Source: Oceanithermus profundus DSM 14977
GTDB lineage: Bacteria > Deinococcota > Deinococci > Deinococcales > Marinithermaceae
Length of the DNA stretch: 64,000 nt
Assembly: GCF_000183745.1 (NCBI RefSeq)
Contig: NC_014761.1
Location: 1,674,001 to 1,738,000 of the forward strand
Direction: 5' to 3'
Part shown: in pieces, positions 54,402 to 63,475 of the stretch
How positions within the stretch are numbered: position 1 is the first letter of the stretch
Layout of the letters: every line of letters starts with the position of its first letter
Program-made: the position numbers and the translations under genes
Notes under the pieces: model-generated
Database searches by the model: none
Told to the model about the DNA's origin: nothing
What the model saw: the letters and a program-made list of their open reading frames with translations, nothing else

Positions 54402-54755
54402 ATGCGCAAGAACAAGACCAAAGGCTTCACCCTGATCGAGCTGCTGATCGTCATCGCGATCATCGGCATCCTGGCCGCCGTGCTGATCCCCAACCTGCTC
54501 CGCGCCCGCCAGGTGGCCAACGACCGCGCCGCCCAGGCCTTCGCCAAGAACGTCTACACCGCGGGTCAGGCTTACCTCGCTGAAGACCCCGCCAACACCA
54601 TTGCGGCCGGGAGCTGCACCAACGGCGTCACTTTCGGTCAGTACTCGGTCAATGACCCTGGCAACTTCGTCACCAACTGCACCTACACTGCGCAGATGAA
54701 CAGCGTTTCCGTTACCTACACCAACGGCACGAAGACGAGCGTCAGCTTCCCGTAG
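54402..54755 (+). CDS. Type IV pilin (prepilin)
   Basis: A 117-residue prepilin. The leader RKNKTKG is cleaved before FTLIELLIVIAIIGILAAVL, the classic N-methylated helix with Glu5 of the mature chain. The globular part is small and has two Cys (GSCTNGVTFG and VTNCTYTAQM) likely to form the C-terminal disulfide loop, and many Ser, Thr and Asn residues (VSVTYTNGTKTSVSF), possible glycosylation sites. AGGAGGAACG precedes the ATG. The gene stands alone with its own terminator (54774-54805). It could be the major pilin of an adhesion, motility or DNA-uptake system. Confidence 0.93.
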   Translation: MRKNKTKGFTLIELLIVIAIIGILAAVLIPNLLRARQVANDRAAQAFAKNVYTAGQAYLAEDPANTIAAGSCTNGVTFGQYSVNDPGNFVTNCTYTAQMNSVSVTYTNGTKTSVSFP

Positions 54756-54773
54756 AGTACTCATCGCCTAACT

Positions 54774-54805
54774 CAAAGATCCGGGCCGTTGCCCGGATCT
54801 TTGTT
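54774..54805 (+). terminator. Terminator of the pilin gene
   Basis: A 13-bp stem: CAAAGATCCGGGC, loop CGTT, GCCCGGATCTTTG, then TTAT. Confidence 0.85.
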
Positions 54806-54991
54806 ATACCTGAAGATTGTCACGCAGGATAAGTTGCGCTCCTCTCGTATATTTCTCAACTTGAATTGGATTAGGGTAACCTCACACTCGGACCTGAAAC
54901 TCCTTTTCGGCACGAGTCAGCCTTCCTCACCTTGCTTTTGGAACAAGAAAACGCATCTGAATGTCATGGTCATGGGCCATGGCCGAATCAA
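54806..54991. other. AT-richer gene-free stretch between the pilin and O-antigen-ligase-like genes
   Basis: 186 bp with a base composition visibly less GC-rich than the rest of the window, continuing into the 3' end of the ligase-like gene. No gene, repeat or second terminator could be supported. Confidence 0.5.
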
Positions 54992-56524
54992 CTATTTGAT
55001 GTCATCAATCCTGGTAGAATGCGGGAACAACTTCCTTGCCCTCTGCAGCAACTCAGCGGCCTTCGCTTCATCTCCCTGTTCCTCGTAGCGTCGGATCAGG
55101 GCAGCGTAGTAGTTTGCGTTGGAATAAGGAAACTCCTCGACAAGTCGTTCGAGCTGCGCTGTTTTTTCACGCTCCGACGTCGCGATCCTGTACATACCTA
55201 AAATAGGCCAGGGGGACCGCGTGTACAGCACTTCGGCTTCCCGCAGGAGCCGATCGGCCGCCTCCGGATTCGCCTGCACGGCGCTCAGAACTTTTTCCGG
55301 GTATCCTCGGTACCGCTCGATCGCGCATTCGGGTCCCGTGCAGGGTAGGTACCACCAAGCCGCCAAGGCGAGGCCCGCCACCAGACCCAAACCCCAAACC
55401 CACGGAGGCGAAAGCTTGCCTTGCGGCAGCAAAGGTCCAAGGGACAGGAAGGCCAGAATCAAGAAGCCGGGGATGAAGCCGGTGACGTCGAAGAGCAGCG
55501 TCGTCCATACCGCCGCGGCGGCGAGGGCCCAGGGCCAGTCGTCGGAGTAGAAGCCGCGAACGATCGGCCAGAGCAGCACGAGCAGAATAAAGAACCGCGG
55601 CCATCCCCCCGTGGCCAGGGTCTCGAGCAGGTAGTTGTGCGGGCTGCGCGACCATACCCCGTCGAACGCGGGAACTTCCATGAAACCTTCGAAAACCTGG
55701 GCGTAGCTGCCGTTCCCCGTGCCCAGCGGCCGCTCCACCGCCATGTGCACGGCGAGCTTCCACATGGTCAAACGAGAGCCCACGTTGCCGATGCCCTCGT
55801 CCACGTTTTGGGCGTCGCGTTGCGTCACCTGACTCTTGTAGACGAGGGCGGTCTGCGCCGGGTGTCCGGGGATCGCCGCGTCCACGGCGAACAGCGCGGT
55901 GAAGATCAGCGCCAGCGAGCCGAGCACCCGGACGGGGCGAACCCCCTGCCGGGACACCATGGCGGTAAAGGCGACCAGCACCAGCGCAAGCGGCAGGTAA
56001 GCCGCGCGGGCTCCAGAGATGAGCACGGCGTAGACGGCCACGGAGGCCAGTAAAGCCGCGGCCCAGCGGTAACGCGGACGGGTGTGCATCCAGTAGAGGG
56101 CCAGCGGCACCAGCCACAGCGCCTGCTCGCCCAGGAGGTAGTGCACCGAACCCGAAAAGTACTGGACCAGGCCGTAGTGGAAGAGCGACAAGGCCGTGAA
56201 CAGCCCAACGAAGAGCAGGTACAGGTTGAACGCCACCAAGCCTTCGCGCCAGCGGCCGACGGCCAGGGCCGCCAGGATGGGCAGCTCCCAAAGGCTCGCG
56301 ACGAGGGTGTTCCCCGGCGCAAGGCTCCAGGTCAGGGTTAGCAGTCCCCAGCCCCACCACAGCCATCCCACGTAGGGAAGCTCGCGCCCCCAGTACGCGA
56401 GTGCGGCGAGGCCTCCGAGAACCAGCCAGAACGGCGGCTCGGTGTAGATGAAGTAGGGGTAATCCCAAACCCGCCACGCCAGGTAAAGGAAGGCGATGTG
56501 GGGCAGGTACCTGAGGTAGGTCAC
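54992..56524 (-). CDS. O-antigen ligase/O-oligosaccharyltransferase-like membrane protein with C-terminal TPR
   Basis: A 510-residue protein with about ten membrane helices and a large loop carrying SRLTMWKLAVHMAVERPLGT, GNGSYAQVFEG and SPHNYLLETLATGGW, the Wzy_C/O-antigen ligase signature with its conserved His. The last 110 residues are soluble helices of TPR type (EAADRLLREAEVLYTRSP, NYYAALIRRYEEQGDEAKAA). Such proteins are O-antigen ligases (WaaL), polymerases or pilin/protein O-glycosylases (PilO/PglL). The neighbouring pilin favours the last, as inference. The GTG start lies 6 nt after GATAAT (56536-56531), inside the ribH stop region. Confidence 0.82.
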   Translation of the reverse strand: MTYLRYLPHIAFLYLAWRVWDYPYFIYTEPPFWLVLGGLAALAYWGRELPYVGWLWWGWGLLTLTWSLAPGNTLVASLWELPILAALAVGRWREGLVAFNLYLLFVGLFTALSLFHYGLVQYFSGSVHYLLGEQALWLVPLALYWMHTRPRYRWAAALLASVAVYAVLISGARAAYLPLALVLVAFTAMVSRQGVRPVRVLGSLALIFTALFAVDAAIPGHPAQTALVYKSQVTQRDAQNVDEGIGNVGSRLTMWKLAVHMAVERPLGTGNGSYAQVFEGFMEVPAFDGVWSRSPHNYLLETLATGGWPRFFILLVLLWPIVRGFYSDDWPWALAAAAVWTTLLFDVTGFIPGFLILAFLSLGPLLPQGKLSPPWVWGLGLVAGLALAAWWYLPCTGPECAIERYRGYPEKVLSAVQANPEAADRLLREAEVLYTRSPWPILGMYRIATSEREKTAQLERLVEEFPYSNANYYAALIRRYEEQGDEAKAAELLQRARKLFPHSTRIDDIK

Positions 56525-56531
56525 CCGTCCA

Positions 56532-56984
56532 TTATCGCAGCGCGGCCAGCTCCACCGCGGCCATCACCGCGTCGGCGCCCTTGTTGCCCGCCTTGGTGCC
56601 GGCGCGTTCCATGGCCTGCTCAATGGTATCGGTGGTGAGGACGCCGTTGACGATGGGCTTGCCGGTGTCGAGGCTCGCCTTCATGAGCCCGCTGGCCGAC
56701 TGGTTCGCTACGATCTCGAAGTGGTAGGTCGCGCCGCGAATGACGCAGCCCAGCGCCACCACGGCGTCCACTTCTTCCTTTGCGGCGTACTTCTTGGCCA
56801 CCAGCGGTATCTCCAGCGCACCCGGCACCCAGACGACGGTCAGGTCGTCCTTGCTGCCCCCCAGCCGCTCGTAGGCGTCCACGGCGCCCTCGAGCAGCTG
56901 CTTGGTGATGAACTCGTTGAAGCGGCTGACGACGAGCACCAGCTTGACGCCCTTGGCGTTCAGGTTTCCCTTGATCTCTTTCAT
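56532..56984 (-). CDS. ribH: 6,7-dimethyl-8-ribityllumazine synthase
   Basis: Condenses 5-amino-6-ribitylaminouracil with 3,4-dihydroxybutanone 4-phosphate to lumazine. The 150-residue protein has VVSRFNEFITKQLLEGAVDA, VVWVPGALEIPLVAKKYAAK, VVALGCVIRGATYHFEIVAN with the catalytic His, and GVLTTDTIEQAMERAGTKAG. AGGAGG precedes the ATG. It is separated from ribBA by 162 bp of repeat-containing DNA, yet runs in the same direction as the rest of the rib genes. Confidence 0.97.
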   Translation of the reverse strand: MKEIKGNLNAKGVKLVLVVSRFNEFITKQLLEGAVDAYERLGGSKDDLTVVWVPGALEIPLVAKKYAAKEEVDAVVALGCVIRGATYHFEIVANQSASGLMKASLDTGKPIVNGVLTTDTIEQAMERAGTKAGNKGADAVMAAVELAALR

Positions 56985-56998
56985 TCTTTTCCTCCTCC

Positions 56999-57069
56999 AC
57001 TACGCACCACGTACCGTGCATGAAAACTTACGAACCTCGTTGCCGTCGGGCGGGCACATGGGCCCGCCC
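56999..57069. repeat. ACTACGYA array followed by a palindromic element
   Basis: 56999-57021 holds the third copy of the ACTACGYA-type array (CTACGCACCACGTACC). At 57048-57069 GGGCGGGC and GCCCGCCC pair around ACATGG, a palindrome of a kind common in intergenic DNA. Both lie in the ribBA-ribH gap. The rest of the gap (57070-57146) is a pyrimidine-rich stretch of CCTACNTC-like units. Confidence 0.6.
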
Positions 57070-57146
57070 CTACATGTGCTGCGGGCCCAGCCACGCGGAC
57101 ACTACCCTACCTCCTACTTCCTACCTCTCACACCCCACATCCCAAA

Positions 57147-58340
57147 TCAATCCATCCAATGCCCCAGCTTCTCCTGCTTGGCCCTCAGGTAGCGCGCGTT
57201 GTGCTCGTTGTCGCCACTGCGCAGCGGCACCCGCTCGACCACCTCGAGCCCGTAGCCGCCCATCGCCCGGATCTTGCGCGGGTTGTTGGTGAGTAGGCGC
57301 AGCTTGCGCACCCCCAGGTCGTAGAGGATCTGCGCCCCCACCCCGTAGTCGCGCAGGTCGGGCGGGAATCCCAGCGCCAGGTTGGCCTCGACCGTGTCCA
57401 GGCCGCTGTCCTGCAGGTGGTAGGCCTTGATCTTGTTGACCAAACCGATGCCGCGCCCCTCCTGGCGCAGGTAGACGAGGACCCCGCGCCCCTCCTCAGC
57501 GATCCGCTTCATGGCCAGGTCGCGCTGGAAGCCGCAGTCGCAACGCAGGCTGTGCAGGGCGTCGCCGGTCAGGCACTCCGAGTGCATCCGCACCAGCACG
57601 GGTTCTTCGGGGTCGAGTTCGCCCATCACCAACGCGGCGTGTTCCTCGCCGGTGATGCGGTCTCGGTAGCCGACGATGCGAAACTCGCCGAACTCGGTGG
57701 GCAACGTGGCCTCGGCCTCGCGGGTCACGAAGCCATCGCCGCGCTCGAGCCGGTAGCGGATCAGGCTCTCGATCGTCCCGATCTTGAGCCCGTGGCGTTC
57801 GGCGAACGCCTCCAGCTCCGCGAGCCGCGCCATCTCGCCGTCCTCCTTCATGATCTCGATCAGCGCCCCCACGGGCTCGAGCCCCGCGAGCCGCAGAAGG
57901 TCGACGGTCGCCTCGGTGTGCCCGGCGCGGCGCAGCACCCCGCCCTCGCGGGCCACCAGCGGGAAGACGTGGCCGGGCCGGCGCAGGTCGGCCGGGGCCG
58001 TGCTCGACTCGGCCAAAAGCCGGATGGTGACCGCCCGCTCGGCGGCCGAGATGCCGGTGGTGCTGCTCGCGGCGTCCACGCTCACGGTAAAGGCGGTACC
58101 GTGAGGGTCGGTGTTGCGCTTCTCCATCGGCGGCAGCTCCAGAGCCTGGGCCCGCTCGGGGGTGATGGCCACGCAGAGCAGCCCCCGCGCTTCCTTCACC
58201 GCGAAGTTGACCAGGCTCTTGGTGGCGAACTGGGCGGGAAAGATGAGGTCGCCCTCGTTCTCGCGCCCCTCGTCGTCCACCATGATCACGGGCTTGCCGT
58301 TTTGTAGGTCCTCGATGATGGCTTCGATGGGGTGAATCAC
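57147..58340 (-). CDS. ribBA: Bifunctional 3,4-dihydroxy-2-butanone-4-phosphate synthase/GTP cyclohydrolase II
   Basis: Makes both precursors of riboflavin. The 397-residue protein has an N-terminal RibB domain ([20 protein letters not shown], with acidic metal-binding residues) to about residue 200, and a C-terminal RibA domain with the zinc motif [20 protein letters not shown] and [20 protein letters not shown]. The start is GTG 58340, overlapping the ribE stop (GTGA). It belongs to the riboswitch-controlled operon. Confidence 0.97.
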   Translation of the reverse strand: MIHPIEAIIEDLQNGKPVIMVDDEGRENEGDLIFPAQFATKSLVNFAVKEARGLLCVAITPERAQALELPPMEKRNTDPHGTAFTVSVDAASSTTGISAAERAVTIRLLAESSTAPADLRRPGHVFPLVAREGGVLRRAGHTEATVDLLRLAGLEPVGALIEIMKEDGEMARLAELEAFAERHGLKIGTIESLIRYRLERGDGFVTREAEATLPTEFGEFRIVGYRDRITGEEHAALVMGELDPEEPVLVRMHSECLTGDALHSLRCDCGFQRDLAMKRIAEEGRGVLVYLRQEGRGIGLVNKIKAYHLQDSGLDTVEANLALGFPPDLRDYGVGAQILYDLGVRKLRLLTNNPRKIRAMGGYGLEVVERVPLRSGDNEHNARYLRAKQEKLGHWMD

Positions 58341-58927
58341 GTTCGCACCTCCAGCAGCCGCTCGACGTAGCGGGCGATGATGTCGATCTCCAGATTGACC
58401 GCGTCGCCGGGCTTCAGCTCGCCCAGGGTGGTCACCTGCAGGGTGTGGGGGATCAGGGTGACCGAGAAGACCTGGCCGCGCACCTCCACCACCGTTAGCG
58501 AAACGCCGTCGATGGTGATCGAGCCCTTGGCGGCGATGTAGCGGGCCAGCTCGGCCGGCGCTTCCACGTAGAGGTCGTGCGCCCCGGGGCGGCGGTCGAA
58601 GCGCGTCACCCGGCCCACACCGTCCACGTGGCCGGTGACCAGGTGGCCGTCCAGCCGGTCGCCCACGCGCGCCGCCCGCTCCAGGTTGACCCGCGCCCCC
58701 GGCCGCCAGCGCGGCGCGGTGCGCTTTACGGTCTCCTGGGCCAGCTCGACCGCGAAGCCGCGCGGCGAGAGCTCGACCACGGTCAGGCAGGCACCGCTGG
58801 TGGCGATCGAGTCGCCCACCTCGGTACCCTCCAGCACCTTCTCCGCCTCGATCCAGACACGCAGGTTGCCGCCCTTTGGCTCGGCCTGCGTCACCCGGCC
58901 GACTTCCTCTACTATTCCGGTAAACAC
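58337..58927 (-). CDS. ribE: Riboflavin synthase, alpha subunit
   Basis: Dismutates two lumazines to riboflavin. The 196-residue protein shows the internal repeat of two lumazine-binding barrels: [17 protein letters not shown] with [20 protein letters not shown], and [16 protein letters not shown] with [20 protein letters not shown]. The start is GTG, sharing one base with the ribD stop (TAGTG); the end overlaps ribBA. Confidence 0.96.
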   Translation of the reverse strand: MFTGIVEEVGRVTQAEPKGGNLRVWIEAEKVLEGTEVGDSIATSGACLTVVELSPRGFAVELAQETVKRTAPRWRPGARVNLERAARVGDRLDGHLVTGHVDGVGRVTRFDRRPGAHDLYVEAPAELARYIAAKGSITIDGVSLTVVEVRGQVFSVTLIPHTLQVTTLGELKPGDAVNLEIDIIARYVERLLEVRT

Positions 58928-60069
58928 TAACCCACCTCCAAACGGCCCTCGAGCCAGAGGTCGCCTTCCAGCACCTCCGAGCGCTCGGGCAGAAAACGCA
59001 TCGCCCTTTGCATCGAGCCAAAGCTGAATCCCTCGATCAGGCCACGCCCCTCGCCCAGGATGCGCGGGGCAACGAAGAAGGCCGCCCGGTCCACCCGCCC
59101 CGCCCGCACGAAGGAGCCCGCGAGTCGGGGCCCGCCCTCGAGCAGCAGCGAGTCGACGCCCCGCCGGTAGAGCTCTGCGAGCGCCGCTTCCACGCTCAGG
59201 CCGCCCTCACCCGCTGGCAGCGAAACCACCTCGGCCCCGGCGGCCTCGAGCGCCTGCACCCGGTCCGCATCCGCGTCCTCGCCAACGAAGACCAGCACCC
59301 GGGCCGGCTCGCCGCGCGGCCCCGGTTCGAAGAGCCGCGCCGAGGGCGGCGTTTTGGCCTGGCTATCGAAGACCACCTTGAGCGGGTCGCGCAGCGGGGG
59401 CGGCTCGACCATCGCCGCAAAGGCGCGAAAATCGGGCGCGCGCACCGTCAGCGCCGGGTCGTCGGCCCGCACCGTGCCCGCGCCCACGGCGACGGCCGCG
59501 CAAGCCTGGCGGTAGCCGTGCGCGACGCGGTGGCTGAGGGTGTTCGAAACCGCCTCGCCGCCGCGGCCGCGGGCGGCCACCCTGCCGTCGAGGGTGAGCG
59601 CCGCCTTCCAGAGCACGAAAGGCCGGCCGAAGGCGGCGGCGTGGAAGAAGGCGCGGTTCTGGACGCGGGCCTCTTCTTCCAGCAGGCCCGCCTCGACCCG
59701 CACGCCCGCACGGCGCAGCCGCTCAGCCCCGCCGCCGCTGGTTTCACCGGGGTCGGCCGCGGCGTAGACGACCCGGCTCACGCCGGCCTCGAGGAGTGCC
59801 AGCGAACACGGCGGCGTGCGGCCGTGGTGGTTGCAGGGTTCCAGGGTCACGTAGACCGTCGCCCCGCGGGCCGCCTCGCCCGCCTGGCGCAGGGCGAAGA
59901 CCTCGGCGTGGGGCTCGCCGGCGCGCGGGTGGAAGCCCTCGCCGACGATGCGGCCGCCAGAGACCACCACCGCGCCGACGATGGGGTTGGGGCTGGTGTG
60001 GCCGCGCGCCCGCTCGGCCAGCGCCAGCGCCCGTTGCATGAAGCGGCGGTCCGGGTCGCTAAAGCTCAA
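58927..60069 (-). CDS. ribD: Bifunctional pyrimidine deaminase/reductase RibD
   Basis: Catalyses the deamination and reduction steps after GTP cyclohydrolase II. The 380-residue protein has the deaminase zinc site ([14 protein letters not shown] and [13 protein letters not shown]) in residues 1-145 and the reductase domain after it ([36 protein letters not shown]). The TTG start is supported by GGAGG at 60082-60078, 8 nt upstream, and by the N-terminal [17 protein letters not shown]. It is the first gene after the FMN riboswitch. Confidence 0.95.
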   Translation of the reverse strand: MSFSDPDRRFMQRALALAERARGHTSPNPIVGAVVVSGGRIVGEGFHPRAGEPHAEVFALRQAGEAARGATVYVTLEPCNHHGRTPPCSLALLEAGVSRVVYAAADPGETSGGGAERLRRAGVRVEAGLLEEEARVQNRAFFHAAAFGRPFVLWKAALTLDGRVAARGRGGEAVSNTLSHRVAHGYRQACAAVAVGAGTVRADDPALTVRAPDFRAFAAMVEPPPLRDPLKVVFDSQAKTPPSARLFEPGPRGEPARVLVFVGEDADADRVQALEAAGAEVVSLPAGEGGLSVEAALAELYRRGVDSLLLEGGPRLAGSFVRAGRVDRAAFFVAPRILGEGRGLIEGFSFGSMQRAMRFLPERSEVLEGDLWLEGRLEVG

Positions 60070-60138
60070 GGCAGCGACCTCCAGGACGCACGGCGAATTT
60101 TGGGTTGATGGCTCCAGACCATACCCGGGCCCGAGGGC

Positions 60139-60266
60139 CCTTCACCTCCTCCTCCCATCCGGACTTTCACCGTCGGCCCCGGAGTTCCACCGGGTCGGGC
60201 CCCGCGCTTTGCGCCGGGCTTCGCGGGCTTTCACCGCCGGTCGGGAATTTCACCCTGCCCCGAAGG
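60139..60266 (-). promoter_or_regulatory. FMN riboswitch (RFN element)
   Basis: Reading leftward, the conserved RFN blocks are present in order: CCTTCGGGGCAGGGTGAAAT, TCCCGACCGGCGGTGAAAGC, a variable P4/P5 arm, GACGGTGAAAGTCCGGATGG and GGAGGAGGTGAAGG. The terminal CCTTC/GAAGG pair forms P1. It lies 69 nt before the ribD TTG; a GGGCCC-rich stretch directly after P1 has no T-run, so control is more likely at translation (ribosome-binding site at 60082-60078) than by termination. FMN binding would shut off ribD-ribE-ribBA. Confidence 0.95.
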
Positions 60267-60470
60267 AGCTGCGTTGTGGGCGCCCGGGGCGCCTAAGGCC
60301 AATGTAACACGGACCGGGGTGACGGGCGTCCCTTGCGGGAAGTGCGCAAACACGCAGGTCCGCCCGGGTGGTTCGTAGCGCCTGGTACTTGGTAACGGCA
60401 AGGCCTGCGGCAAGTAGCCTGTGGCCTGTGGTGGGGATCGTTAACGGCAACGAAACTTCGGCTTCGTATT

Positions 60471-60567
60471 CAGCATGGATCCTGAATCGAGTTCAGGACA
60501 GGCCCTGAATCAAGTTCAGGGCAGGCTCCCGGGTCTCACCCGCTTCGCGGGTTCGCCCGGGGATACG
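60471..60567. repeat. Dispersed repeat CAGCATGGAYCC...GGGGATACG, copy 2
   Basis: Starts CAGCATGGATCC and ends CCCGGGGATACG, the same ends as the element at 49388-49441, but the interior is longer and includes the two tandem TTCAGG hairpins and a CACCCGC-TTC-GCGGGT stem. Confidence 0.6.
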
Positions 60568-60580
60568 AAAACCTAATGGC

Positions 60581-60700
60581 AAAACCCCCCTCCGGCCTGC
60601 GGCCACCTCCCCCAAGGGGGAGGCTTGCTGTTTGCCGGAACCGGGCTGCTTGGCACATCTTTTTCTCCCTCCCCTTGGGGAGGGCCGGGGAGGGGGTTGT
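60581..60700. repeat. Palindromic element resembling a small non-autonomous repeat
   Basis: The ends are imperfect inverted repeats: AAAACCCCCCTCCGGCC on the left and GGCCGGGGAGGGGGTTGT on the right. Inside are two more palindromes, CCTCCCCC-AA-GGGGGAGG (60606-60623) and CCCTCCCC-TT-GGGGAGGG (60667-60684). No coding potential. It resembles palindromic elements scattered in other genomes; whether it moves is unknown. Confidence 0.6.
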
Positions 60701-60777
60701 GGTATTGATGAAGCCGAAGGTTTACTTTCCGTTCTGAAAAATCCTACATCCTACATCCCACTTCCTACATCCCAACC

Positions 60778-62148
60778 TCACACCCACGCGAACTCGGCCG
60801 AGAAGTGCCGCAGGAAGCGGGGCTCGCGCACGATGCGCATGCCGCCGATCTCCTCGCGCCGCTGGTAGACCTGCGCCACCGCCTCCACCACGTAGTCCAT
60901 GTGGCTCTGGGTGTAGACGCGGCGGGGGATGGCCAGGCGAACCAGGTCCCAGTGGGCCGGCTTCTCCTCGCCGGTGTGGGGGTCTTTGCCGAACATCACG
61001 GTGCCGATCTCCACGCCGCGCACCCCGCCCTCGACGTAAAGCTCTACCGAGAGCGCCTGCCCCGGGTACTGGAGGGGCGGCACGTGCGGCAGGAAGCGGC
61101 GCGCGTCCAGGTAGACCGCGTGCCCGCCGGCCGGAAGCATCACCGGCACCCCCGCCGCGTCCAGCTTGTTCGCCACGTAGGCGGTGGAGACGATGCGGTA
61201 GTTCAGATAGTCCTCCTCCAGTACCTCGTCCAACCCCACGGCGATCGCCTCCAGGTCGCGCCCGGCGAGGCCGCCGTAGGTGGGGAAACCCTCGGTGAGG
61301 ATGAGCAGATCGCGCTCCTGGGCGGCCAGCTCTCCATCGTTGGTGACCAGGAAACCCCCAATGTTGGCGAAGGCGTCCTTCTTGGCCGACATCGTGGCCC
61401 CGTCGGCGTAGGAGAACATCTCGCGCGCGATCTCACGCGGGGTCTTGTCCGCGTAACCGGGCTCGCGCTGCTTGATGAACCAGGCGTTCTCGGCAAAGCG
61501 GCAGGCGTCGATGTAGAAGGGGATCCCGTGGGTGCGGGCGATGCGCGAGACCGCCTTGATGTTGGCCATGCTCACCGGCTGGCCGCCGCCCGAGTTGTTG
61601 GTGACCGTCAGCATGATCACCGGGATGCGCTCGGGCCCCACCTCGGCGATCAGGGCCTCGAGCGCCCGGACGTCCATGTCGCCCTTGAAGGGCGCGCGCG
61701 AGGCCGGGTCTGCGGCCTCGGGGGCGGGCAGGTCCACCGCCCGGCCGCCGGCGAACTCGATGTTCGCCCGGGTGGTGTCGAAGTGGGTGTTGCTGGGCAC
61801 GACGTGGCCGGGTTTCACCAGCACGCTAAAGAGGATGCGCTCCGCGGCGCGCCCCTGATGGGTGGGGATCACGTGCTCGAAACCGAAGATCTCCTTGACG
61901 GCCCGTTCGAAGCGGTACCAGCTGCGCGCACCCGCGTAGGATTCGTCGCCCTGCATCAGCGCGCCCCACTGCGCCGAGGACATGGCGCTGGTGCCCGAGT
62001 CGGTGAGCAGGTCGATGATCACGTCCTCGGCGGGCAGCTTGAACAGGTTGAAGCCTGCACGCTCGATGAGGGTCCTGCGCTCGGCGGGCGTGGTCATCTT
62101 GATGGGTTCGACCGTCTTGATCCGGAACGGCTCGATGATGGTTTTCAT
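60778..62148 (-). CDS. tnaA: Tryptophanase
   Basis: A PLP enzyme cleaving tryptophan to indole, pyruvate and ammonia. The 456-residue protein has THQGRAAERILFSVLVKPGH, TVTNNSGGGQPVSMANIKAV, FYIDACRFAENAWFIKQREP and the PLP lysine in GATMSAKKDAFANIGG. To separate it from tyrosine phenol-lyase: the position that is Arg in that enzyme (MERG) is Ile here (GVEIGTVMFG), and the C-terminal His of tryptophanases is present (FLRHFSAEF), where the lyase has Phe. ATG 62148 has AAAGGAGGTTCC upstream. No tnaC-like leader peptide or tnaB permease is visible. Confidence 0.9.
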   Translation of the reverse strand: MKTIIEPFRIKTVEPIKMTTPAERRTLIERAGFNLFKLPAEDVIIDLLTDSGTSAMSSAQWGALMQGDESYAGARSWYRFERAVKEIFGFEHVIPTHQGRAAERILFSVLVKPGHVVPSNTHFDTTRANIEFAGGRAVDLPAPEAADPASRAPFKGDMDVRALEALIAEVGPERIPVIMLTVTNNSGGGQPVSMANIKAVSRIARTHGIPFYIDACRFAENAWFIKQREPGYADKTPREIAREMFSYADGATMSAKKDAFANIGGFLVTNDGELAAQERDLLILTEGFPTYGGLAGRDLEAIAVGLDEVLEEDYLNYRIVSTAYVANKLDAAGVPVMLPAGGHAVYLDARRFLPHVPPLQYPGQALSVELYVEGGVRGVEIGTVMFGKDPHTGEEKPAHWDLVRLAIPRRVYTQSHMDYVVEAVAQVYQRREEIGGMRIVREPRFLRHFSAEFAWV

Positions 62149-62231
62149 GGAACCTCCTTTCGTCCATGCTACCCCGGGATATATAACGCTTTTTCGCCGG
62201 TAGTGGCGTGATACGATGAACACGCGCCGGC

Positions 62232-62260
62232 TTGCAGGGCCCGGCCAAAATATTTAGACT
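62232..62260 (+). promoter_or_regulatory. Promoter of the acyl-CoA dehydrogenase-etf operon
   Basis: TTGCAG (62232-62237), 17 bp, TAGACT (62255-62260), about 50 bp before the GTG start of the dehydrogenase gene. Confidence 0.7.
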
Positions 62261-62311
62261 GGGTCAAAGGAGAGGGCCCCCTCGGGTGGCCGGCGGTCTG
62301 GAGGTGGCTTC

Positions 62312-63466
<1,155 letters not shown>

Positions 63467-63475
63467 GGAGGCGGT

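Larger units (their letters stand above)
60267..60777. other. Gene-free region with repeats between the riboswitch and tnaA
   Basis: 511 bp without a supportable gene. It must contain the rib promoter near the riboswitch, though no clear -35/-10 pair was seen. It also holds tandem hairpins CCTGAATCGAGTTCAGG (60481-60497) and its near copy (60503-60521), the dispersed repeat at 60471-60567, a palindromic element at 60581-60700 and a pyrimidine-rich run of CCTACATC units (about 60744-60777). Confidence 0.6.

Noticed and set aside
54789-55088. A 99-codon plus-strand frame after the pilin
   Set aside because: It starts inside the pilin terminator, has no ribosome-binding site, runs into the ligase-like gene and its composition is not protein-like.
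60127-60140. GGGCCC-TC-GGGCCC as an intrinsic terminator of the riboswitch
   Set aside because: The loop would be too small and no T-run follows; control of the ribosome-binding site is the simpler reading.
60105-60450. Short frames across the FMN riboswitch and the region upstream
   Set aside because: The bases are explained by the RFN element, and the translations are low-complexity without any start signal.
60778-62148. Tyrosine phenol-lyase as the identity of the PLP beta-lyase
   Set aside because: The Arg of the MERG motif and the Phe near the C-terminus that mark tyrosine phenol-lyase are Ile and His here.
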